Virus record (IMG/VR): IMGVR_UViG_3300009128_002071
Coordinates: 1 to 39,103 of that record
DNA length: 39,103 nt
Reading direction: 5' to 3' (one strand)
Source of the DNA: a virus
Shown: positions 9,001-15,716 of the stretch, piece by piece
How positions within the stretch are numbered: the first letter of the stretch is position 1
How the letters are laid out: the number at the start of each line of letters is the position of its first letter
The notes under the pieces: model-generated
What the model saw: only the letters and a program-made list of their open reading frames with translations
Databases searched by the model: none
What the model was told of the DNA's origin: nothing
Position numbers and translations under genes: made by a program

Positions 9001-9295
9001 TCCCCGCTTCCGTCAGGTTGCCGAATTCATCTCGCAGCCCCTCCGTTGTTTTCGTCACCCCCGCGAAAGCACTTTCCAGGCTAATGCCCCCCTTCACCGC
9101 CAGCACGCTCAGTCCGGCCAGCGCTGCACCACCAGCCACGGCCACCATCTTCATCGCCCCGGCCATCTTCTGCCCGGCGTCATTGAACGTGCTCTTCAGC
9201 GAGTTCATCTGCGCCTTCGCTGACATAACCGAGCTCCGCACCCCTCGGGTATCGATGACGACCTTTCCGTATGCGTTTCCTAACTGGATAGCCAT
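6086..9295 (-). CDS. Tail tape measure protein
   Basis: 1069 residues, the longest tail protein, as expected for the ruler that sets tail length. Residues about 70-360 match the TP901-type tape-measure core (GVATNLTTEAAAEGFAQIAN, FGIGAAFSSVGIQAEAGGTA). Around 490-535 is a hydrophobic stretch (IGAALAIGAILIPVIWGALA). From Trp545 the protein is made of Trp-rich helices in two diverged copies of about 231 residues (545-775 and 776-1006), each ending in a SSPSEIE or GSPSPFE element. The spacer before the start holds short TTAGG and TTGCA repeats. It ends inside the start of the distal tail gene. Confidence 0.9.
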   Translation of the reverse strand: MAIQLGNAYGKVVIDTRGVRSSVMSAKAQMNSLKSTFNDAGQKMAGAMKMVAVAGGAALAGLSVLAVKGGISLESAFAGVTKTTEGLRDEFGNLTEAGKLMLQGYRDLAKDVPIAVEELMAIGELGGQLGIARENLLDFSETIAAMGVATNLTTEAAAEGFAQIANIMGTSQEEIERMGSAVVELGNNMATTEADILNFAQRIAGAGEIAGLSEAEVFGIGAAFSSVGIQAEAGGTAVQKVLLAMTEAVASGGGELEKFAQAAGMSAQEFADQWATEGGPASLFTQFVEQLGESGDEAINILSDLGLEDQRLIRSFLSLAGAGELLGDSIDMSSEAWKENVALAAEAAQRYATTESKIQKFKNSLRDVGFTIADFIIPILNNMLTALQPILERIGNWIAAVGETIGKMFEVMQQGGFGALFEDLYYGSNYLGELIQLFGVGEEKAYAIGRAINDFARWVQELWASLSEILAPVWEFITQFVSMKDVVIGAALAIGAILIPVIWGALAPILAVIAAVAAMVAVVALMRNAWENNWLGIRDKMMEVWGSLQPALQQLWSWLHEKLPVALQWLKNAWLTVLLPALMNFWLWLQTNLFPMFTTLWNWLATNIPLAIQTLADFWTNTLRPAIEAVWSWMTEVVFPFWESLANLLEVVVGKAIEALAGFWENVLQPALEDVWKVLSEDLQPAWESLQEFIDGALKTALEWLDGFLNTIASTLEAVAGWIEEVTGWINDLADNLDNLEMPEWLQRSSPSEIEQSLMGTAEQLSQLSGKMTAAWGVVWPVLERVWNWLQMRIPQAIQWLTNIWQTMLVPALTNFWLWMQSYFFPMLNMLWTWLQVQIPLAVQILSEVWLNTLLPAMMEVWAWMSEVLVPFLEAFIELLEVGLGNSLVLLAELWSVNLLEAMTLVWLFIKEQLLPVLTRLKEYISGPLKQALVWLKGYLRSIERSFYGVADAIYAVVEALEALAEAMSNLQISAAWMPGSPSPFELSLKRTADLMKQLSRSRLPDLQRRLSELNAPVLAPGEGSHSSGSGRVEERVTVVQHNNYRDTTLDEGEMMRVMNNWRTLYGPA

Positions 9296-9302
9296 GGTTA
9301 AG

Positions 9303-9364
9303 ACCTAATACCTAATCACTAATATGCGAGACATGCAAACCTGCCAACGTGCAAACTTGCAACG
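9303..9364. repeat. Short-repeat spacer before the tape-measure gene
   Basis: Made of CCTAAT-type and TGCAAAC/TGCCAAC heptamer-like units. Read on the coding strand these are TTAGG and GTTGCA units. The same units fill several other spacers in this operon. Confidence 0.6.
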
Positions 9365-9367
9365 CCC

Positions 9368-9628
9368 TCACCACACACCATCCGGCGCATTAACCTTCTT
9401 CAACGCCCTTCCTCGCGCTGAAACATAATCCCGCTTCCCGGATCTTTGCTTTGGAGCCTTTCGTTTTGGATCCATTGCCTGAGCCTCGGCCTCTTTTCCT
9501 ACTACCAGCGTGACCACATCCAACTGGTACGCCGCCCACTCATCCCTGATCCCTAGCAGGCTGCTCGGTCTCTGATGGTACGCCGTTCCCAGATAGTGCA
9601 GCATCTCCAGGTTCTCCCGCTTCTTCAC
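9368..9628 (-). CDS. Tail assembly chaperone, frameshift extension (gpT-like)
   Basis: 86-codon frame in the position of lambda gpT, overlapping the end of the upstream chaperone gene by 89 nt. It opens at a GTG with no ribosome-binding site in front. In its own frame a TGA lies only a few codons upstream, so it is most likely reached by a ribosome that changes frame at the CCC-TTT-C site (9629-9635). The product would be the upstream chaperone (about 124 residues) plus this basic tail (DPKRKAPKQRSGKRDY). Known tail chaperones of this type bind the tape measure during tail assembly. The shift needed is +1 (or -2), not the usual -1. Confidence 0.75.
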   Translation of the reverse strand: MKKRENLEMLHYLGTAYHQRPSSLLGIRDEWAAYQLDVVTLVVGKEAEAQAMDPKRKAPKQRSGKRDYVSARGRALKKVNAPDGVW

Positions 9629-9998
9629 GAAAGGGCTTCAGCTCGGCTGCCCCCTGGTTTGCCCACTGGAAGATGAAGAGCTTATCCTCAGCCGGGATCT
9701 CATCGATCCCCAGGGCATTCGCACTGGCTTTGGCCTTCACCGGCGGAGCGATTACGCACCTCAGCACCATCTCGTTGAATACACCCGAAAACTTAGGGAA
9801 CTCAGCCATATCGATGCTCATCGACATTTGCTCTTCCCCTTCCTTCCCGGTCAGCTCGTCCACCAGGCCCAGTAAAGGCGTAGGGATCTCCCCACCCATC
9901 ACCAGATCCAACAGCGAAACCCTGCGCAGGCGCACTTCCAGCCCGCTGGGCAGCTCCACTTGTTCTTCACGCTGCTCGCGCCACTCTTTGAGTTGCAT
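9540..9998 (-). CDS. Tail assembly chaperone (gpG-like)
   Basis: 152 residues, starting MQLKEWREQREEQVELPSG with a good ribosome-binding site (GGAGATTGT). It contains the LRRVSLLDLVMGGEIPTPLL segment typical of proteins between the tail tube and tape-measure genes, where lambda G or gp26-like chaperones lie. The C-terminal 28 residues after PF are read only when no frameshift occurs. See the extension gene and slippery site. Confidence 0.8.
   Translation of the reverse strand: MQLKEWREQREEQVELPSGLEVRLRRVSLLDLVMGGEIPTPLLGLVDELTGKEGEEQMSMSIDMAEFPKFSGVFNEMVLRCVIAPPVKAKASANALGIDEIPAEDKLFIFQWANQGAAELKPFREEAGEPGDAALSGNGVPSETEQPARDQG
9629..9635 (-). other. Programmed frameshift site CCC-TTT-C
   Basis: In the frame of the first chaperone the codons are AAG CCC TTT CGT. 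Moving one base forward lets Phe-tRNA pair again on TTC and then read GTG AAG AAG. The second frame has a TGA three codons before this point, so the switch must happen within about nine bases, which contain this run. Confidence 0.65.
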
Positions 9999-10012
9999 AC
10001 AATCTCCTATCC

Positions 10013-10050
10013 CCTAACTCCTAACCATTTCAACTCGGTCAGGAGTTAGG
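10013..10050. repeat. Palindromic TTAGGAGTTAGG repeat in spacer
   Basis: Arms CCTAACTCCT (10013-10022) and AGGAGTTAGG (10041-10050) could form a 10-bp stem with an 18-nt loop. The coding-strand version carries Shine-Dalgarno-like AGGAG. It lies in the 140-bp spacer between the tail tube and chaperone genes, otherwise without a gene. Confidence 0.5.
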
Positions 10051-10138
10051 ACACATTTATTCGACTATTCGACGATCAGACATCGCGCTGGAGTCGCATC
10101 CTCTGCAACCCAAGCGCATGTCACATCAGGAGATGTGA

Positions 10139-10657
10139 CTAAGTACTTGGCAAATCCGCCGCTGTCTCGTTCTGCACGAACTCGAAGATCCCGTTTGTGC
10201 CGTCATCGACGCCGATGCCTGAGCACTTGGTGACGAAGAATCCGCCGTCACCAAACTCACCTTCCAGCTCAGTGACCTTGCATTTGAACAGCTTGCAGTG
10301 GACGTCGTCGTCGCCTTCGCCCAGGCTCTTGCCGTACACCTTGATGTATGGGAATGTGTCACCAGCCGAACCAGCCATTGTTTTGGTTTCATTCGGCGTC
10401 AGGCCAGAAGTCATCACGGTGCGACCCGTCATCAGCGCATAGGCTTCCAGGCTGATCCCACCGGCCTCCAGCTCCCACTCAACAGCATCGCCAAACGTCA
10501 CCACTGCCTTGATCACATCATCGCCGCGCAGCTCGTTGCTCGAAAGCTGTTCGCTGAAGCTGAACTTCTGGCTGGCGGGCAAATCCACCTGGGATGATCC
10601 AGCGATATTTGTTAGCTTCACATCCCGCAAACCATAGGGTTTATCTCCGTACGTCAT
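10139..10657 (-). CDS. Major tail (tube) protein
   Basis: 172 residues, starting MTYGDKPYGLRDVKLTNIAG. It has the size and strand-rich make-up of siphovirus tail tube subunits, with a core DVIKAVVTFGDAVEWELEA and the segment GKSLGEGDDDVHCKLFKCKV that such proteins often carry. It lies between the tail terminator region and the tail chaperones, the canonical place for the tube gene. Ribosome-binding site GAAGGAG eight bases before ATG, located right beside a double-hairpin element. Confidence 0.85.
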   Translation of the reverse strand: MTYGDKPYGLRDVKLTNIAGSSQVDLPASQKFSFSEQLSSNELRGDDVIKAVVTFGDAVEWELEAGGISLEAYALMTGRTVMTSGLTPNETKTMAGSAGDTFPYIKVYGKSLGEGDDDVHCKLFKCKVTELEGEFGDGGFFVTKCSGIGVDDGTNGIFEFVQNETAADLPST

Positions 10658-10670
10658 AATTCACTCCTTC

Positions 10671-10726
10671 GCGCAAGGGAGCCTCCCCTGCGACCATTGC
10701 GCACGTCAACTCTCATGAGTTGACGC
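10671..10726 (-). repeat. Double-hairpin element, intergenic copy F
   Basis: Plus-strand order: stem GCGCAA/TTGCGC enclosing a small GGGA-TCCC hairpin and the conserved box CTGCGACCA, then hairpin CGTCAACTC/GAGTTGACG with 4-nt loop TCAT. It fills the spacer just before the tail tube gene; the ribosome-binding site follows on the coding strand. Confidence 0.75.
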
Positions 10727-10736
10727 ACATTACTGA

Positions 10737-11060
10737 TTACTGGCCACCTTCATCATGGTTGGCAGCCTCCTCTGCAGCCTCCCCAGCAGCCTCCTCTGCA
10801 GCCTCCCCAGCAGCCTCTTCTTCGACCTCATCAGCAGCCAACATCGCTTCGATCGTTGCTACCGGCACATCTAGTTTTGCCGCCAGCTTTTTGATCTCAG
10901 TCTTATTGGCCTTCACCAACCCGAACTGATTCGTCGGATATGTCACCAGCGTCGCAGCCAGATTCACATCCTTCACTTCAGCCACATATTCGTTCCCAGC
11001 ATTCCAAACAATCTGCCCCACCCGCCGAGCGCCGCTTTTTGGAATATATAAAAATTTCAT
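10737..11060 (-). CDS. Hypothetical tail protein with Ala/Glu repeat tail
   Basis: About 107 residues from MKFLYIPKSGARRVGQIVWN. The middle (KTEIKKLAAKLDVPVATIEA) resembles a helical or LysM-free binding segment and no family is recognised. The C-terminus is a tandem low-complexity stretch of EEAAGEAA units coded by about 30-bp repeats at 10755-10830. The longer open frame begins in TTGCA spacer repeats, so ATG 11060 with AGGAGTTACG in front is preferred. It lies between the tail terminator and tube genes. Confidence 0.6.
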   Translation of the reverse strand: MKFLYIPKSGARRVGQIVWNAGNEYVAEVKDVNLAATLVTYPTNQFGLVKANKTEIKKLAAKLDVPVATIEAMLAADEVEEEAAGEAAEEAAGEAAEEAANHDEGGQ

Positions 11061-11063
11061 CGT

Positions 11064-11103
11064 AACTCCTAACTTGCAACCTGCAACCTGCAACTTGCAA
11101 CTA
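11064..11103. repeat. GTTGCA-type short tandem repeat spacer
   Basis: Five near-identical heptamer-like units (CTTGCAA, CCTGCAA) next to CTAACTCC. On the coding strand this gives TTGCAGG units followed by TTAGGAG, which provides the ribosome-binding site of the next gene. Confidence 0.6.
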
Positions 11104-11520
11104 ACCTCGATTCCTCACAAACTGATACCTGCTCACCTGCAGCGAGCACTCTAGAGCAGGGTCCTCCTGGTCCAGCACATCCCCGGCATGCCTCACCTCC
11201 CACACCTTGTCACTGGCCTCCCCAACCTTCTGCCGGTGCAGCAACGCATAAACCCGATCCCTGGCCTGGTCGATCACGTCATAGCCGCTGCGCTGGTAAA
11301 AATACACCGCCACGAACCCCCGGCTGCCATCCTCGTGCGGTCCGTACTCTCCATCCGTGCTCAACTTCACCAGAGCACACGGCTGGATCTCTTTGAACTC
11401 ATCGAACACCGTTGGCGTTCCCGTTCGCGAGATCTCCCCAACCGTATACTCCACCCCACCGGTCAGCAGAGTTCCCAACGTCGAGTCGTTTGCCAACAAA
11501 GTTCCTATGATCGTGCGCAA
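11101..11520 (-). CDS. Tail terminator / head-tail joining protein
   Basis: 139 residues starting at a TTG codon (LRTIIGTLLANDSTLGTLLT) behind TTAGGAGTTAGG, a clear ribosome-binding site. The pattern of an N-terminal helix, then GFVAVYFYQRSGYDVIDQAR and a final ECSLQVSRYQFVR strand fits small tail-terminator proteins that cap the tail tube and join it to the head. It follows the gp7-like gene and precedes the tube genes. Family assignment is from shape and position. Confidence 0.6.
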   Translation of the reverse strand: MRTIIGTLLANDSTLGTLLTGGVEYTVGEISRTGTPTVFDEFKEIQPCALVKLSTDGEYGPHEDGSRGFVAVYFYQRSGYDVIDQARDRVYALLHRQKVGEASDKVWEVRHAGDVLDQEDPALECSLQVSRYQFVRNRG

Positions 11521-11566
11521 CGCCTAACTCCTAACCTGCAACGTGCAACCTGCACACTTGCTAACC
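11521..11566. repeat. Short-repeat spacer after the gp7-like gene
   Basis: Units CCTAACT, ACCTGCA and ACGTGCA in tandem, between the gp7-like stop and the next start. Same repeat class as at 11064 and 14141. Confidence 0.55.
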
Positions 11567-12741
11567 TACAAGCCAATCGCATCTTCCAGCTCCTCTTCCT
11601 TCCCCCACAGCCAAACCCCCAGCAGCACCGCACCCGCCATGTCCAGCAAACTAACGCTCACATCCCCGCCGATCATCTCCTGGTACTCGTCCATCGCTGG
11701 CCAGCCTTGCCCTTGGCGCATCCACGTCCCCAACTGGCTGGTGAAATCATCCGCCTTCATCAGCACCGCTGTCTTGTAGCACATACACTGGATATGGATC
11801 GGCAGAATGATCTCGCCTTTTGGATACTCCTTTCCAGCAATACTTTCGCACTCGCAGCCAATCGGCGGGTGTGCATCCGAAAGGTGGATCTTTTCCTTCT
11901 CGATCCAGGGGATCTTCGCCCAAATGGCATCGTTGGCCATCTGGTGCGCTACCTGGATCTCGTTTCTGGCCAGCCTCAACGCATTCCACGCCACCCCCTG
12001 CTCGGCGCAGTCGTCGCCACGCTTCAAGCCGGTCTGATCACCAGCAGCGATTTCGCCTTTTGTCCGCCCAAATAACCGGGTGCTCGTCCAGCGTGGGCAA
12101 TCCTGGCCAGCCCCCAAATACTGCTCCAATTCCTTCGCCAGATCCCAGGCGCTTTGCCCCTGGCTCAGCGCATTCAGATACACCTGTTTGATCCTCTCCT
12201 GCGCCTCCTGGTCGACTCGCCAGATCCGGTCGCTGAGCTGCATCCCCTCGATCACTCGTGTCTCCCCTGCATCCAATATCGCCTGCAACTGCGGCTCGAA
12301 CAACGATTCCTGCACAGCAGATCGTTGTTCGCTCCACGAGCCACCGTCTCGCGGCGTAGCCGCCTCGGTGAGCGAGTAGGAGCCCACCTGATCCTTCAGC
12401 CACTCCTGCCGCACCGCCAGTCCACCAAACGCAAGCCACGCAGCCTCCCGCCTGGCAGCTTCCAAAATAACTTGATACTCTTCGAAGAACTCACCCCACG
12501 CATTCAGCGTCACCTCTTGCGCCAGGTAGGCTGACAACCCATCTGCGGCGAGCGGGGTTTCCTTGCCCGCATCGCCCACATCTGCAACAGGGGTTGCAGA
12601 TGCCAATGCCCTCCTCCCCATCTCCACCACATCATTCAAACCTCGGTGCAGCTCCCCAGTCACAAACAGCAACAAACGCACCAACGCCACCTGCATTGCT
12701 GATTCGACACCTTTCTGCTTGAGATCTGTGACCTGCGGCAT
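11566..12741 (-). CDS. SPP1 gp7-like head morphogenesis protein
   Basis: About 391 residues. The C-terminal third shows the gp7/MuF signature: ARNEIQVAHQMANDAIWAK, then LSDAHPPIGCECESIAGKEY and ILPIHIQCMCY with paired Cys, His and Cys. Such minor head proteins bind the portal and are sometimes ejected with DNA. It begins right after the portal gene (4-5 nt apart), typical for this pair. Residues about 46-66 (LASATPVADVGDAGKETPLAA) are written by double-hairpin element copy A, which looks inserted in frame in a helical N-terminal region. ATG 12741 is chosen over the GTG just before it. Confidence 0.85.
   Translation of the reverse strand: MPQVTDLKQKGVESAMQVALVRLLLFVTGELHRGLNDVVEMGRRALASATPVADVGDAGKETPLAADGLSAYLAQEVTLNAWGEFFEEYQVILEAARREAAWLAFGGLAVRQEWLKDQVGSYSLTEAATPRDGGSWSEQRSAVQESLFEPQLQAILDAGETRVIEGMQLSDRIWRVDQEAQERIKQVYLNALSQGQSAWDLAKELEQYLGAGQDCPRWTSTRLFGRTKGEIAAGDQTGLKRGDDCAEQGVAWNALRLARNEIQVAHQMANDAIWAKIPWIEKEKIHLSDAHPPIGCECESIAGKEYPKGEIILPIHIQCMCYKTAVLMKADDFTSQLGTWMRQGQGWPAMDEYQEMIGGDVSVSLLDMAGAVLLGVWLWGKEEELEDAIGL
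12545..12603 (-). repeat. Double-hairpin element, in-frame copy A
   Basis: 59 nt inside the gp7-like gene. Plus strand: stem GGCGA-GCGGG with CCCGC-A-TCGCC, spacer CA, then hairpin CATCTGCAAC/GTTGCAGATG with loop AGGG. Coding-strand peptide: ASATPVADVGDAGKETPLAA. Confidence 0.85.
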
Positions 12742-12745
12742 CACC

Positions 12746-14134
12746 CTACTCCCTACTCTCTAATCCCTGAAGAATCTCACCCAACCGCCCCGCATCTCCG
12801 CCTTGCCCTGAGCCCTGTCGAAGGGCCCCCTGCCCCCCATCACCTGTCAGCGTCAGCATCTCCATATCCACCCCCGGCAGGAACTGCATCAGCACTGCAA
12901 CCACCACCTCCTCAGGCACACCTATCAATCGTAGCCGCATCGCCGCTTCAGCAATATCCTTCACATCAGCCGCTGTCACCTGTCGTTTCTGCTTCCACTC
13001 GATCTTATAATCCAACCCCTCTGGCAAGATCCCCGCCAAAAGCCACTGGCGCTCCAGAAGCGGTTGGATCAACTGATCAGAAACCCATTCCCGCTGCTGC
13101 TCCAGCATCTCGTCATACTGTTCTTTTTTCTCCCCCAGGATATCTCGGTTCAAGCCTTCACCGTAAGCAATCAGCTCCATCGGCACATCCCCCGCTGTGA
13201 ACCATGTGGCGATCATATGCTGCACATCTTTGATCTCACCCAGGTGCATATCCCCCTCCACAGACTTGATTTCCACTGTCCCAAAGAAGTCCGCCAGAGC
13301 CGCAAATTTCTCGTCAAGCGCCGGTTTATTGCGCTCCATATATTCCAGGATCGCAGATTCGTCCGTTCCCTCCGGGAATTTATGCACATACCGCTTCCCC
13401 GCTCGCGTCTTCCTTCGAATGGCAACATCCAGCTCTCCCTCTGTCACTTTTTTCCAGTGTCCCGTCCCGCTGGCCAGCATCGGCTCCCCATACCGGCTGC
13501 CCTCGTCGTGGTCCCAGCGCGCATGGATAATCTGCCACTCGGGGAACCAGATCGCATCCCGCGGCGGATCCTGGCCGATGAACATCTGGTCCGCCCACCA
13601 AAAAGCCTTATCAGGATCTTCGAACAGGTCATACTTATTCGAATTCCTGCTCATCTCCAACGTCGGCTTCCGGCTCACATCCACAATTTCTAAGTTTTGG
13701 TTGATCACCGTCTCCAAAAAGCTGTCCCCATCCCTGGCACTCAATCGCACCCAGTCGTCCAGCCTCTTATCCAGCTTCAGCCGCTCTCTCAAAGCCTCCG
13801 CCACATCAAAAGCTCTTGCGGCGAGCGGGGCATCCTTGCCCGCATCGCCCACATCTGACACGGGAGTGGCAGATGCCCCCTCCCCCATACGCAACACATA
13901 CCCCCCCTTGACAAGGTCCCTCGCCAGCGAGCGGATCATCTTCTTCGCCCTTGGATCGCTGGCATACATCTTCCTGCAGGTTCGCACAATTCCCGCCCGC
14001 GACGTCTCCGCCGTGAACTTCTGCGCCAGCTCGCTCGGCCTTTCTGGCTCCCTATCCAATGCCAGCGTCGTCTGCTCCACATCTGGCTTCCGCTTTCCGA
14101 ATATTCCCGTTATCCTGTCACGCAATCGTGCCAT
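12746..14134 (-). CDS. Portal protein
   Basis: 462 residues. The portal forms the dodecameric DNA gate at one head vertex. Supporting features are the N-terminal MARLRDRITGIFGKRK, the clip-like segment DPPRDAIWFPEWQIIHARWD, the EPMLASGTGHWKKVTEGELD motif and DVPMELIAYGEGLNRDILGE, all in the order seen in phage portals of the DUF935/SPP1 type. Two repeats have entered the gene: double-hairpin copy B (peptide ASATPVSDVGDAGKDAPLAA, about residues 87-106) and a CCTGAGC-GTCGAAGG repeat near the C-terminus (ALRQGSGQGG). The gene lies after the capsid genes rather than right after the terminase. Confidence 0.85.
   Translation of the reverse strand: MARLRDRITGIFGKRKPDVEQTTLALDREPERPSELAQKFTAETSRAGIVRTCRKMYASDPRAKKMIRSLARDLVKGGYVLRMGEGASATPVSDVGDAGKDAPLAARAFDVAEALRERLKLDKRLDDWVRLSARDGDSFLETVINQNLEIVDVSRKPTLEMSRNSNKYDLFEDPDKAFWWADQMFIGQDPPRDAIWFPEWQIIHARWDHDEGSRYGEPMLASGTGHWKKVTEGELDVAIRRKTRAGKRYVHKFPEGTDESAILEYMERNKPALDEKFAALADFFGTVEIKSVEGDMHLGEIKDVQHMIATWFTAGDVPMELIAYGEGLNRDILGEKKEQYDEMLEQQREWVSDQLIQPLLERQWLLAGILPEGLDYKIEWKQKRQVTAADVKDIAEAAMRLRLIGVPEEVVVAVLMQFLPGVDMEMLTLTGDGGQGALRQGSGQGGDAGRLGEILQGLESRE
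12807..12825. repeat. CCTGAGC...GTCGAAGG dispersed repeat, portal copy
   Basis: CCTGAGCCCTGTCGAAGGG inside the portal gene; coding-strand peptide ALRQGSGQG. The same core occurs at 24818 and 37673. Confidence 0.7.
13818..13876 (-). repeat. Double-hairpin element, in-frame copy B
   Basis: 59 nt in the portal gene. First stem as in copy A. Second hairpin CATCTGACAC/GTGGCAGATG has one mismatch and loop GGGA. Coding-strand peptide ASATPVSDVGDAGKDAPLAA, same frame as copy A. Confidence 0.85.
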
Positions 14135-14140
14135 TTTAGT

Positions 14141-14178
14141 TACCTAACTTGCAACTTGCCACCTGCAACTTGCAACTA
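14141..14178. repeat. GTTGCA-type spacer repeat before the portal gene
   Basis: Four CTTGCAA/CCTGCAA units plus CCTAA. On the coding strand they end in TTAGGTAACT ahead of the portal ATG. Confidence 0.55.
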
Positions 14179-14541
14179 ATCCCGAAACAAGTCATCCAAC
14201 ATCTTCTCCAACGTCGCCAAATTCCGCTCGATAGTCGGCATGATAATGGCGTACTTTCCGCCCCTCGAGAATTCCAGCAAACTGCCGTAATCCACCGTGT
14301 GCCCATGGCTCAAGTAGATCTCCACCACATCGCTCGCCGCCCGTTCCGCCTGGCTAAACAACCCGCTCCTGGCGTTTCCCGTCCGGTCCGTCCACGGTGC
14401 ATTCTGGCGCATCTCGTTCTGCACCAACTGCGCAAAGAACTCCGCCACCAAATAAACCGCCGTCAGCACTCGCTCCCCATACTTCACTATATTCTCAGCC
14501 AACTTATCCGGCGGTTCGATCCAATAAATTCCCGTACTCAT
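14176..14541 (-). CDS. HK97 gp10-like head-tail completion protein
   Basis: 121 residues. The pattern LAENIVKYGERVLTAVYLVA, then NAPWTDRTGNARSGLFSQAE and VDYGSLLEFSRGGKYAIIMP is the signature of the HK97 gp10 family, small proteins that link head connector and tail. ATG 14541 follows GTAGGAGAGTTTG; an adjoining TTG is also possible. The downstream portal gene is separated by a TTGCA repeat spacer. Confidence 0.85.
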   Translation of the reverse strand: MSTGIYWIEPPDKLAENIVKYGERVLTAVYLVAEFFAQLVQNEMRQNAPWTDRTGNARSGLFSQAERAASDVVEIYLSHGHTVDYGSLLEFSRGGKYAIIMPTIERNLATLEKMLDDLFRD

Positions 14542-14572
14542 CAAACTCTCCTACTCAATCGCCACCGCCTTC

Positions 14573-14628
14573 GCGGAAGGGAGCATCCCCTGCGACCATT
14601 CCGCACTCCGATCCATGGGGATCGGAGC
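14573..14628 (-). repeat. Double-hairpin element, intergenic copy G
   Basis: Stem GCGGAA/TTCCGC around a GGGA-TCCC mini-hairpin and box CTGCGACCA, then hairpin CTCCGATC/GATCGGAG. Compared with copy F the first stem changes on both sides (GCGCAA/TTGCGC to GCGGAA/TTCCGC), keeping it paired. Confidence 0.8.
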
Positions 14629-14640
14629 AAGCAACATCTG

Positions 14641-14961
14641 CTATTCAATGGCCACCGCCTCAGCAACTTTCGCTACCGTCTGATTTGGCCGAATGAACGT
14701 CACTCGGTAAAGGATCTCATTCACTGTAAACCGGTCCGCTACTTGAACATCGAAGTCCGTATCCCCCACCACCACCACATCCGCCCGCTGCTCCTCGCCT
14801 CCCTCACTGTCGAAGGAGCGCCCTCTCAGTAACCTGGCAATCCGCACACTCTGCGGGTCCAGCGTTTCATTCTCCCTCCGAATCGTGATCGACACATCAT
14901 TGTCGTCCCTGATGTTCATCAAATCACTATTCATCTGAGTGAGATCATCTGTTGATAACAT
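14641..14961 (-). CDS. Head-tail joining protein, small adaptor
   Basis: 106 residues starting MLSTDDLTQMNSDLMNIRDD (ATG 14961 behind AGGAATTGATT). The acidic, strand-rich pattern (VSITIRRENETLDPQSVRIA, FDVQVADRFTVNEILYRVTF) fits the small head-closure or stopper proteins found between the connector and gp10-like genes. It ends VAKVAEAVAIE. A degenerate relative of the GTCGAAGG repeat lies at 14806-14820 in the RGRSFDSEGGEE segment. Confidence 0.65.
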   Translation of the reverse strand: MLSTDDLTQMNSDLMNIRDDNDVSITIRRENETLDPQSVRIARLLRGRSFDSEGGEEQRADVVVVGDTDFDVQVADRFTVNEILYRVTFIRPNQTVAKVAEAVAIE

Positions 14962-14974
14962 AATCAATTCCTGC

Positions 14975-15030
14975 GCGAGCGAACGTGTTCCACTCGTTTG
15001 CTCGCCACGTCATTGCATAGGCAATGACGC
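14975..15030 (-). repeat. Double-hairpin element, intergenic copy I
   Basis: First stem GCGAGCGAACG/CGTTTGCTCGC (11 pairs, one G-T), spacer CA, second hairpin CGTCATTGC/GCAATGACG with loop ATAG. In the spacer before the head-tail joining gene. Confidence 0.8.
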
Positions 15031-15035
15031 AGCTG

Positions 15036-15710
15036 CTAATACCTAACTCCCGAACCCGTCGAAGACAACACACTCCTCGTCCCCTGCACACCCACAAACG
15101 CCTGTACCCCGTCCCGGTATTCCTTATCCTTCTCTTTCTTATCCTCCCGGAACGAACCCGCCAGCTTTTCCTTGTTCACCTTCTCGTCGCCGATCGCATA
15201 CTGCCACGCTTGCTGGCTCGCTTTCGATGACTGTTTCCCCAGGCAGATCGCCGCCGCCTTCAGTACCACCAGCGCCGCCTCGTCATCACCCATCTCAGCA
15301 AACGCCTGGTCCTCCTCCTCCCCAGTCAGCACGTGCCCAGCAGCGTATTTCAGATCCCGGCTCAAGTTATACGTCGGCGTCGGGTAGAACGTGATCTGCC
15401 CGTTTGTGATCGTCCATACCTCGTCCCAGGTCGCACTTACAGGGATCAACCCATCTCCGGAGATGATCACCCCATCCGGCGTGGTAAACGCTTCCAACTG
15501 GATCAGGCTGATGAAATCAGCGGGCAGGCTGTAGGTCGCCGTCCCACTCACAATGCTCAGCGTGGTGATTTTCGTCCGCTTCGACCTGCGATTGAAATCC
15601 GCCACTGCATCCTTCACCGCCTGCGAATACTGTGTAGAACTCGGCACGCTGTTCCATGCCGGTACATCCGCCGTCACCCTGGCCACCAAATTACTCAACG
15701 TTTGTGACAC
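15036..15710 (-). CDS. Head-tail connector protein (adaptor)
   Basis: 224 residues starting at GTG (SQTLSNLVARVTADVPAWNS) behind AGGAGGTAGGAG. The segment YSQAVKDAVADFNRRSKRTK followed by VSGTATYSLPADFISLIQLE is typical of phage head-tail adaptors that sit under the portal. The tail of the protein is charged (EDKKEKDKEYRDGVQAF). It lies directly downstream of the glycosyltransferase cassette and 6 nt from its last gene. Confidence 0.75.
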   Translation of the reverse strand: MSQTLSNLVARVTADVPAWNSVPSSTQYSQAVKDAVADFNRRSKRTKITTLSIVSGTATYSLPADFISLIQLEAFTTPDGVIISGDGLIPVSATWDEVWTITNGQITFYPTPTYNLSRDLKYAAGHVLTGEEEDQAFAEMGDDEAALVVLKAAAICLGKQSSKASQQAWQYAIGDEKVNKEKLAGSFREDKKEKDKEYRDGVQAFVGVQGTRSVLSSTGSGVRY

Positions 15711-15716
15711 TGACTC

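Noticed and set aside
11188-12075. Plus-strand frame of 295 codons opposite the gp7-like and terminator genes
   Set aside because: Runs across two well-supported minus-strand genes and a repeat spacer; His/Arg/Gln-rich shadow composition.
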